This document shows positions 1 to 5,570 of a DNA stretch of 17,788 nt, piece after piece. The notes below the pieces were generated by a model. It worked only from the letters and a program-made list of their open reading frames with translations. It was not told where the DNA came from and did no database searches. Position 1 is the stretch's first letter. The number at the start of each line of letters is the position of its first letter. Source of the DNA: Candidatus Avelusimicrobium fimicolum (lineage in GTDB: Bacteria; Elusimicrobiota; Elusimicrobia; Elusimicrobiales; Elusimicrobiaceae); NCBI GenBank assembly GCA_900541355.1, contig UQJU01000026.1, positions 1 through 17,788 of the forward strand, given 5' to 3'. The position numbers and the translations under genes are program-made.

Positions 1-888
1 GTCCGCATTTACACCAGCCGTTATAATAACGGATATAGCACCGAGGTAGATTTGAAGCGCGTGGAAGCCAATATGTCCAACGTGCAGGCCCAGGAACAGC
101 AACTGCGCTTAAAAATAGCGCAGACGGAAACGGCCTTGTCTGTGCTTTTGGGTAAATCCCCGCGGGAAATGGTGGAAAATAATACCCCCCGCGGCAAGAG
201 TTTGGCGGAAATTACGTTAATTCCCAATGTGCCGGAAGGTTTACCCTCGGACCTGTTGGCCCGCCGCCCGGATGTGCGTTCAGCCGAAGGGAAATTAATT
301 GCCGCTAATGCCAATATCGGTGCGGCTCGTGCGTCGTATTTCCCCAGTATTCCGCTGACGGCCTCCGCCGGGTACGCAAGCGGTGCGCTTAATAATTTGT
401 TTACGGGTTCCGCCGGCATTTGGGCTATTGGCGGCCAAGTGCTTGCGCCTATTTTTGAGGGCGGCAAAATCCGCGCCCAAAACAAACAGGCCGAAGCCGC
501 TTACCGTGAGATGTTGGCTACTTACGAAAAAACGGTACAGGGTGCGTTTAAAGAAGCGCTGGATGCCTTGTCCGCTAACCGCATCAACCGCGATATTTTT
601 GACTCGTACAAACAGCAAACCGAGGCTATGCGCCGCAGTTATGATTTGACGAAAAAACAGGAAGATGCCGGCCTTATCGGCGTAACTGATTTGCTCAATG
701 TAGAGGAAAATTTGCTGTCGGCTGAAATGAATTTGGCCTCTGCCCGCAACGATGAATTGGCTGCGGTGGTTAATTTGTCCAAAGCCTTGGGCGGCGGGTG
801 GAACGTAAAGGACGGTTTTGGTCCGTATGAAAATCTGGTAAAAAAACAACAGGCCGAACTTGATAAGCAAGCAAAAGCCGAAAAATAA
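1..888 (+). CDS. Outer-membrane efflux channel, TolC/NodT family (5' end missing)
   Basis: The frame is open from base 1 to a TAA at 886-888, giving the last 295 residues of a protein whose start lies outside the window. The text fits the second half of NodT/CusC/OprM-type channels, which form the outer-membrane exit duct of tripartite efflux pumps. Visible are a long heptad-rich helix (NGYSTEVDLKRVEAN onward), the family-typical LLGKSPREM turn, the LLARRPDVRSAEGKL helix start, a short strand region rich in Ser/Gly/Ala (PSIPLTASAGYASG), the PIFEGGKIRAQNKQAEAAY segment, and a final helical hairpin. The tail after the last conserved helix is short and Lys/Gln/Ala-rich. In this family the gene is usually the last of an operon with a periplasmic adaptor and an inner-membrane pump, which would lie upstream. 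Substrate cannot be inferred. A terminator follows directly. Confidence 0.9.
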   Translation, partial: VRIYTSRYNNGYSTEVDLKRVEANMSNVQAQEQQLRLKIAQTETALSVLLGKSPREMVENNTPRGKSLAEITLIPNVPEGLPSDLLARRPDVRSAEGKLIAANANIGAARASYFPSIPLTASAGYASGALNNLFTGSAGIWAIGGQVLAPIFEGGKIRAQNKQAEAAYREMLATYEKTVQGAFKEALDALSANRINRDIFDSYKQQTEAMRRSYDLTKKQEDAGLIGVTDLLNVEENLLSAEMNLASARNDELAAVVNLSKALGGGWNVKDGFGPYENLVKKQQAELDKQAKAEK

Positions 889-913
889 AACCTGTGAAGT
901 TTTATTAAAAATT

Positions 914-945
914 CCCCGGCCGGTATGCCCGCCGGGGAGTTTTTT
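914..945 (+). terminator. Rho-independent terminator after efflux channel gene
   Basis: CCCCGGC (914-920) pairs with GCCGGGG (931-937), with two further inner G-C pairs. The stem is followed, after AG, by six T's at 940-945. It lies 26 bases after the stop codon and separates the efflux gene from purB. Confidence 0.85.
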
Positions 946-1000
946 GCCCGAATTAACTCAAAAAATACGCAGTAAACTTTCCAAAAAGACAGGGCAAATT

Positions 1001-1009
1001 TGATAAACT
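1001..1009 (+). promoter_or_regulatory. Extended -10 promoter of purB, likely leaderless
   Basis: TGATAAACT reads as an extended -10 element (TG-n-TAAACT). No good -35 box is seen 16-18 bases upstream. The last base of the hexamer (1009) is seven bases before the A of the purB ATG (1016), so the expected transcription start falls on or beside the start codon. The nearest purine-rich stretch, AGGG at 991-994, is too far upstream to serve as a ribosome-binding site. Confidence 0.55.
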
Positions 1010-1015
1010 ATATAT

Positions 1016-2410
1016 ATGAAGACTCCGGCGTTGTGCCCGTTAGACGGCCGCTATGGCGGCAGATTGGGTGCGCTCAGAAGTGTAATGAGCGAAGCCGCCT
1101 TTACTGCATCCCGCGTACGCGCGGAACTGGCCTGGTTTGAGGTTTTATCCCATTTAAAATTACCGCGTTTTGCGGTCTTATCCGCCCAAGAAACAAGTTT
1201 ATTAAATAATTTGTTGCCCCTGTCGGAGCAAGATTTGGAAATCATCCGCGCCTTAGAGTTTGACGGCTATGAAGATATCCCAGCCACTAAACACGATGTA
1301 AAGGCTGTGGAATACTTTTTAAAATTACGCTTAAAAAACACTCCGTTGCAGGACCGTTTGGAGTGGTTCCATTTTGCGCTTACGAGCGAAGATATCAACA
1401 GCGCGGCCTATGCTGTCTTGCTGGCAGACGGAGTGGAAAAGGCTCTTTGGCCCGCGTTGGAAAATTTACAAAAAGATTTAGCCAAATTAGCCCGTAAGGA
1501 ATCGCGTTCTGTTTTACTGGCGCGAACACACGGGCAGGCCGCCGTGCCGACAACTTTCGGCAAAGAAATCCGCGTGTTTGAAGCGCGTTTAAACCGCCAA
1601 TTAAAGGAACTCAAAAAGCGCGAAATTTCGTTAAAATTCAGCGGGGCTGTGGGAAATTACAACGCGCATTTGGCCGCATTTCCCAAGGTGAATTGGACCA
1701 CCGCCGCGCGGCGTTTTGTAACGGCCTTAAATAAAGGCCGTAAAATCAAGATTGTTTTAAGTCCTGTTTCTACCCAAGTGGATAACCGAGACACTTACGC
1801 GGAACTGTTTGATAATATCCGCCGGATAAATACTATTTTGCTGGGATTGTGCCAAGATATGTGGCGTTATATTTCCGCCGGGCTGGTGCACCAAAAAACA
1901 ACGGCAGGAGAGGTCGGCTCCTCTACAATGCCGCAAAAAGTAAACCCGATTGATTTTGAAAATGCCGAAGGGAATTTTCAATTAGCAGATGCGCTGTTGG
2001 AACTTTTTTCGCGCAAATTGCCTGTTTCCCGCCTGCAAAGAGATTTATCCGATTCTACCGTATTGCGCAATATGGCAGTTGCGTTTGGGTACGCGCTGAC
2101 GGCTTATTTATCTTTGTTAAAGGGGTTTTCTAAAATTTCATTTGACTGCACAGCGGCACAGGCTGAACTCGCCGCCCACCCCGAAGTTTTGGCGGAGGGC
2201 GTGCAAACTATTTTACGCGCGGCGGGCTATCCAAACCCGTACGAAACATTACGCGATTTTACGCGCGGGCGCAAAATGACTCCCGCGTTATGGCAAGAAT
2301 TTATAGAAGGGTTGGCCGTTAATGGGCCGACCAAACAGCGGTTGCGGGCGCTATCCTTAAAAAATTATCTGGGGAGCGCGGTGCAACTGGCGGAGGGAAA
2401 ATATGATTGA
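1016..2410 (+). CDS. purB: Adenylosuccinate lyase
   Basis: A 464-residue enzyme of the fumarase/aspartase superfamily. It splits adenylosuccinate to AMP plus fumarate, and SAICAR to AICAR plus fumarate, in the cytoplasm. The sequence matches the E. coli-type subgroup: PLDGRYG at residues 8-14, ATKHDVKAVEY at 90-100, TSEDIN at 123-128, ARTHGQAAVPTTFGKE at 169-184 (containing a catalytic His), SGAVGNYNAH at 209-218, and the superfamily signature GSSTMPQKVNP at 301-311 with the catalytic serine loop. Length is normal (E. coli about 456). The ATG at 1016 is chosen because it puts PLDGRYG at the usual distance from the N-terminus, although no Shine-Dalgarno is visible. The gene overlaps purA by 8 bases, so the two enzymes of IMP-to-AMP conversion are made from one message. 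Confidence 0.96.
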   Translation: MKTPALCPLDGRYGGRLGALRSVMSEAAFTASRVRAELAWFEVLSHLKLPRFAVLSAQETSLLNNLLPLSEQDLEIIRALEFDGYEDIPATKHDVKAVEYFLKLRLKNTPLQDRLEWFHFALTSEDINSAAYAVLLADGVEKALWPALENLQKDLAKLARKESRSVLLARTHGQAAVPTTFGKEIRVFEARLNRQLKELKKREISLKFSGAVGNYNAHLAAFPKVNWTTAARRFVTALNKGRKIKIVLSPVSTQVDNRDTYAELFDNIRRINTILLGLCQDMWRYISAGLVHQKTTAGEVGSSTMPQKVNPIDFENAEGNFQLADALLELFSRKLPVSRLQRDLSDSTVLRNMAVAFGYALTAYLSLLKGFSKISFDCTAAQAELAAHPEVLAEGVQTILRAAGYPNPYETLRDFTRGRKMTPALWQEFIEGLAVNGPTKQRLRALSLKNYLGSAVQLAEGKYD

Positions 2411-3419
2411 TATTGTTTGCGGCGGACAAGCCGGAGACGAAGGAAAGGGCAAAATCTCGGCTTATTTGTCTTATAAAGGAAATTACGATTACTGCGTGCG
2501 TGTAGGAGGCCCCAATGCCGGGCATACGGTGGTAAAAGACGGAAAATCTTACACGCTTAAAAATATTCCGTCCGGCTTTTTGAACCCCAAAACCAAATTG
2601 GTGTTGGGGGCCGGGGCGTACACCAAAACCGAGTGGCTTTTGGACGAAGTAAACTTTACCGGAACGAAGGACCGCTTGATTATTGACCCGTATGCCGTGC
2701 TGATTACGGATGAACAGACTGCCGCAGAAAAAAATGCAGAACACTTTATGAAACATATCGGCAGCGTGGGGACAGGCTTAGGGCAGGCCGTACGCGACCG
2801 CATTGAACGCCGCAATATTAAATTTGCCAAAGATGAGCCGTTGCTAAAAGATTTTATCCAAGATGTGCCCGAACTGTTAAACGGTTGTTTGGACAAAGGC
2901 GGCGAAGTATTGTTGGAAGGAACGCAAGGGATAAAGCTTTCTTTGCTCCACGGAGAGTATCCGTTTGTTACGTCGCGCGATACTACGGCCAGCACCTTTT
3001 TGGGTGAAGCCGGCCTTGGCCCCAAGAGCGTAAGAGATGTATATGTGGTGTTTAAACCGTACATTACCCGCGTTGGCCCAGGCCCGTTGGACCACGAAAT
3101 GACAGATGAAAAAGAGTTGGAGGTATATCATACCAAAGGGCACGAAATCGGCAGCGTCAGCAAACGCTTGCGCCGCATTGGCGCGTTTGAAAAACGCTCC
3201 GCTTCCCGCGCCATTATGATTAACAACTGTACCAAAATCGCCATTACGCATATTGATATGTTCCCCGGTAACGACCGCGTGAAAAAGTACGAGGATTTTA
3301 CCACCGAAGCCAAGGCTTTTTTGGAAAGTTTAAAACAACTCTCTGCCGAAGTTTATCCGCACCCGGAAATTGCACTCATTTCCACCGGGCCGGATATGGA
3401 AGATACCTTAGTCTTGTAG
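2403..3419 (+). CDS. purA: Adenylosuccinate synthetase, short form
   Basis: Joins IMP and aspartate using GTP, giving adenylosuccinate for PurB. Visible motifs are the P-loop-like GDEGKGK at residues 11-17, with the catalytic Asp12 retained, GPNAGHT at 36-42 (catalytic His41), SVGTGLGQA at 121-129, EGTQG at 172-176, VTSRDTTAS at 189-197, the guanine-binding-type THID at 282-285 and ISTGPD at 326-331. At 338 residues it is about 90 shorter than the usual bacterial enzyme (about 430). The missing part is mainly between THID and STGPD, as in short PurA forms known from archaea. The aspartate-loop region reads SVSKRLRR (251-258), whereas E. coli has a TTGR-containing loop. A GGAGGG ribosome-binding site lies inside the end of purB, and the ATG overlaps its stop. 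A terminator follows. Family assignment is firm; the subgroup is my inference. Confidence 0.94.
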   Translation: MIDIVCGGQAGDEGKGKISAYLSYKGNYDYCVRVGGPNAGHTVVKDGKSYTLKNIPSGFLNPKTKLVLGAGAYTKTEWLLDEVNFTGTKDRLIIDPYAVLITDEQTAAEKNAEHFMKHIGSVGTGLGQAVRDRIERRNIKFAKDEPLLKDFIQDVPELLNGCLDKGGEVLLEGTQGIKLSLLHGEYPFVTSRDTTASTFLGEAGLGPKSVRDVYVVFKPYITRVGPGPLDHEMTDEKELEVYHTKGHEIGSVSKRLRRIGAFEKRSASRAIMINNCTKIAITHIDMFPGNDRVKKYEDFTTEAKAFLESLKQLSAEVYPHPEIALISTGPDMEDTLVL

Positions 3420-3437
3420 TTGTTTAAAATCTCTTTG

Positions 3438-3473
3438 CCCCGCTTTGGCTTACTGCCTGGCGGGGTTTTTGTT
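3438..3473 (+). terminator. Rho-independent terminator after purBA
   Basis: CCCCGC (3438-3443) pairs with GCGGGG (3460-3465), with an inner GGC/GCC pairing, followed by TTTTTGTTT. It closes the purB-purA operon. Confidence 0.85.
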
Positions 3474-3481
3474 TATAGGTA

Positions 3482-3510
3482 TTTACAGGGTGTTTTGTGC
3501 AAGTTATAAT
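3482..3510 (+). promoter_or_regulatory. Sigma70-type promoter for the HAD gene
   Basis: TTTACA (3482-3487), a 17-base spacer, then a perfect TATAAT (3505-3510). Transcription would start near 3517, leaving a leader of about ten bases made up mostly of the G-rich ribosome-binding site before the ATG at 3527. This rules out the in-frame GTG at 3497 as the start, since it lies upstream of the -10 box. Confidence 0.8.
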
Positions 3511-3526
3511 AAAGCAAGGGGGGAAA

Positions 3527-4126
3527 ATGAAAGATATCATTTTTGATTTAGGCGGGGTGTTAATTGACTGGAATCCTCGCTATCTGTATAAAAAAATTTT
3601 TGCTTCCGCGGAAGAAATGGAGTGGTTTTTGACCTCCGTTTGCTCACCTGTCTGGAACGCCAAACAAGATGCGGGCCGTCCGTTTGCCGAAGGGATTGCT
3701 CAGGCCAAGGCGCAATATCCTAAGTATGCACCGCAAATTGATGATTATTTCTTGCGCTGGGAGGAAATGTTAGGCGGGCCAATTAAAGGAACCGTGCAAC
3801 TTTTGCGTGAATTAAAATATAAAAATTACCGGATATTTGCGCTTTCCAACTGGTCGGCGGAGACGTTTCCTATTGCCCAAAAAAAGTTTGATTTTTTAGG
3901 TCTTTTTGACGGCATTGTTTTATCAGGCGAGGAAAAAATGAACAAGCCGGAGCCGGAAATTTACAAGCGGTTACTATTCCGCTACCAGTTGCAGGCGGAT
4001 AACTGTATATTTACGGACGACAACCAAGATAATGTTTCTGCTGCCCAGGCTTTGGGAATTGATGCAATTCTTTTTACCAATCCGGAACAACTGCACGTTG
4101 AACTTATTAAACGGGAAATTTTATAA
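3527..4126 (+). CDS. HAD-superfamily hydrolase, subfamily IA (YihX-like)
   Basis: A 199-residue cytoplasmic protein with the four haloacid-dehalogenase motifs: FDLGGVL at residues 6-12 (nucleophile Asp7), SNWS at 107-110, Lys140 in MNKPEPEIYK, and FTDDNQDN at 162-169 with the metal-binding acid pair. The second position of motif I is Gly instead of Asp, which is normal for the DLGG/DLGN subgroup that includes the glucose-1-phosphate phosphatase YihX and some epoxide-hydrolase N-terminal domains. An alpha-helical cap (about residues 15-90) matches subfamily IA. Most relatives are sugar- or nucleotide-phosphate phosphatases, but substrate cannot be read from sequence. The start is set by AAGGGGGG just upstream and by the promoter position. 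The gene stands alone, convergent with the CNNM gene. Confidence 0.85.
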   Translation: MKDIIFDLGGVLIDWNPRYLYKKIFASAEEMEWFLTSVCSPVWNAKQDAGRPFAEGIAQAKAQYPKYAPQIDDYFLRWEEMLGGPIKGTVQLLRELKYKNYRIFALSNWSAETFPIAQKKFDFLGLFDGIVLSGEEKMNKPEPEIYKRLLFRYQLQADNCIFTDDNQDNVSAAQALGIDAILFTNPEQLHVELIKREIL

Positions 4127-4127
4127 A

Positions 4128-4153
4128 AACGCCCCGGGAAAAACCGGGGCGTT
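4128..4153. terminator. Bidirectional terminator between HAD and CNNM genes
   Basis: AACGCCCCGG (4128-4137) pairs perfectly with CCGGGGCGTT (4144-4153) around a six-base loop. Read on the minus strand, the stem runs into TTTTTATAAAA, so it works best for the CNNM gene. On the plus strand the T-run is poor, but it sits right after the HAD stop codon. Confidence 0.8.
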
Positions 4154-4162
4154 AGATAGTGT

Positions 4163-5458
4163 TTATTCGGCTTTGCTTACAATGGCTTCCATTAGTTTAT
4201 GGCGGCGGAATTTGCGCGTTTCTAATATAATGCCGTTGGCCTTTATCTTTTCGTTTTTGGTGGGTTGGCGGCCGAGTTTGATACCAATCCATTTTTCCAT
4301 CGTCATATTGTCCGGCACATCAGCCGGGATAGATAAATCCAACCGCTCAAATACCTCTGCCATTTTGGCACTGGCGCTGACAATCCACGCTTTGCCAAAC
4401 GGTTTTATATAAGCGGGAAAGAAGTCGTATTCGTCCTCAATTTCGCCTACCATTTCTTCAAAAATATCCTCTAAGGTTAAAATTCCCGTGATTTTTTCGT
4501 CCTCGGTTACCAAACACAAGTGTTGTTTGCTTTTCATCATTTTTTCAAGCGCGGTTGAAATAATGGTGTCGGCTTCCAAGCGCAGTACGGGGCGGACAAT
4601 GGAACGCGCGCTTGTCGGCGCACCGCCAGACATTTTGGTTGATAAAAAAATATCCTTAAAGTTTAAGTAGCCGATAATGCTCTGCGGGTCCTCGGGGTGT
4701 TCCTTTACCGGGAAACGGGTATGCATATCCAAATGCGCTTTTACAAAGGTATCCGCAATAGAATCGTCGGCATCTAGCATATATACTTGATTTAAAGGAA
4801 CTTGAATTTCACGAATTTTGCGGATGCAAAACATCGCGCTGGACAGCACAATTTTTTCCTCTGTCTTGCCGAACAAGCGCGAAGACGAAGCAATGGCCGC
4901 CGCAGTGCGTAAATCTGCCATAGCGGCTTTTTGGGCTTCCTTTGGGTCCAGCGTTTTGGTAAAGGTTTTTTGGGTAAAAAAGCGGACGATGGCTTCCATT
5001 ATGTGCACAATGGGCGATAACAGCGTGTAAAGCACGCGCATTACCGGGGAACATTTGAGCACTACAAATTCTTTGTTTTTAATGGCAAAAGTTTTGGGCG
5101 TCAGTTCGCCGAAAATAATGGTAACAAAACTTAACGGTACCACTACAAACGCAACCGCTAACGCATCGGCAAGCCGCTTAGGCAAATCAAACCAATTCTG
5201 CAAAATGGGGGAAAACATTTCGTCTGCTCCGGCTCCACCCGTAGCGGCGGCTACCGCACCTACTAGCGTAATACCAATCTGCACTACCGCCAAACTGCCC
5301 TCCATATGGTCTTTCATAAACAGGGCTTGTTCCGCACCGGAACGCTTTTCTTGTGCCAAAATGGACAATTTCGTGCGGGAAACAGATGCCAGGGCCATTT
5401 CGTAAGCGGCCAGCAAGGCATTCAAAATAAGCATCAAAATAATAATAAGTATTGTCAT
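4163..5458 (-). CDS. CNNM/CBS-domain membrane protein (HlyC/CorC family)
   Basis: A 431-residue inner-membrane protein with the standard order CNNM (DUF21) membrane domain, CBS pair, CorC/HlyC domain. Hydrophobic segments lie at about residues 2-20, 58-76, 98-116 and 135-160. The conserved FGELTPKT follows the third (116-123). The two CBS motifs span about 217-345, with LTLEDIFEEMVGEIEDE (328-344) typical of the second. The C-terminal transporter-associated domain covers about 352-428. Relatives are linked to magnesium or other cation export and to integral-membrane 'hemolysins'; which ion this one handles is not shown. The N-terminus begins directly with the first helix. There is no evident Shine-Dalgarno before the ATG, and the -10 box is very close to it. 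Divergent from copA. Confidence 0.9.
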   Translation of the reverse strand: MTILIIILMLILNALLAAYEMALASVSRTKLSILAQEKRSGAEQALFMKDHMEGSLAVVQIGITLVGAVAAATGGAGADEMFSPILQNWFDLPKRLADALAVAFVVVPLSFVTIIFGELTPKTFAIKNKEFVVLKCSPVMRVLYTLLSPIVHIMEAIVRFFTQKTFTKTLDPKEAQKAAMADLRTAAAIASSSRLFGKTEEKIVLSSAMFCIRKIREIQVPLNQVYMLDADDSIADTFVKAHLDMHTRFPVKEHPEDPQSIIGYLNFKDIFLSTKMSGGAPTSARSIVRPVLRLEADTIISTALEKMMKSKQHLCLVTEDEKITGILTLEDIFEEMVGEIEDEYDFFPAYIKPFGKAWIVSASAKMAEVFERLDLSIPADVPDNMTMEKWIGIKLGRQPTKNEKIKANGIILETRKFRRHKLMEAIVSKAE

Positions 5459-5464
5459 ATTTCA

Positions 5465-5478
5465 TATATAGTGTAGCA
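5465..5478 (-). promoter_or_regulatory. -10 region of the CNNM gene, close to the start codon
   Basis: Read on the minus strand this is TGCTACACTATATA. Either TGCTACACT (extended -10, hexamer 5470-5475) or TATATA (5465-5470) could act as -10. These give 5' leaders of about five bases or none before the ATG at 5458. No ribosome-binding site is seen. Confidence 0.45.
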
Positions 5479-5519
5479 AAAAGCAGGCGGATAAAGGCAA
5501 ATTCCACCATCTTTTCTCC

Positions 5520-5548
5520 TTGACAATTTGCCTTGTAGGGTTTATTCT
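5520..5548 (+). promoter_or_regulatory. Sigma70-type promoter of copA
   Basis: Perfect TTGACA (5520-5525), a 17-base spacer, then TATTCT (5543-5548). The predicted transcription start is near 5555. The 17-base spacer differs from the 19-base spacing of CueR-controlled promoters, and I see no dyad typical of CueR, CsoR or CopY operators, so copper control is not evident here. Confidence 0.8.
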
Positions 5549-5570
5549 TATTAGCAGGGGGTTTTTAGAT

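Noticed and set aside
2403..3419. PurZ (2-aminoadenylosuccinate synthetase) instead of PurA
   Set aside because: The catalytic Asp in GDEGKGK is kept, the gene sits in an operon with purB, and no phage genes are nearby.
3497..3526. GTG start for the HAD gene
   Set aside because: It lies upstream of the TATAAT box, so it would not be in the transcript; ATG 3527 has a strong SD.
5520..5570. Upstream TTG start extending copA by 17 residues
   Set aside because: The TTG is the first part of the TTGACA -35 box. The predicted transcript starts after it, and ATG 5571 has an SD and places the HMA domain at the N-terminus.
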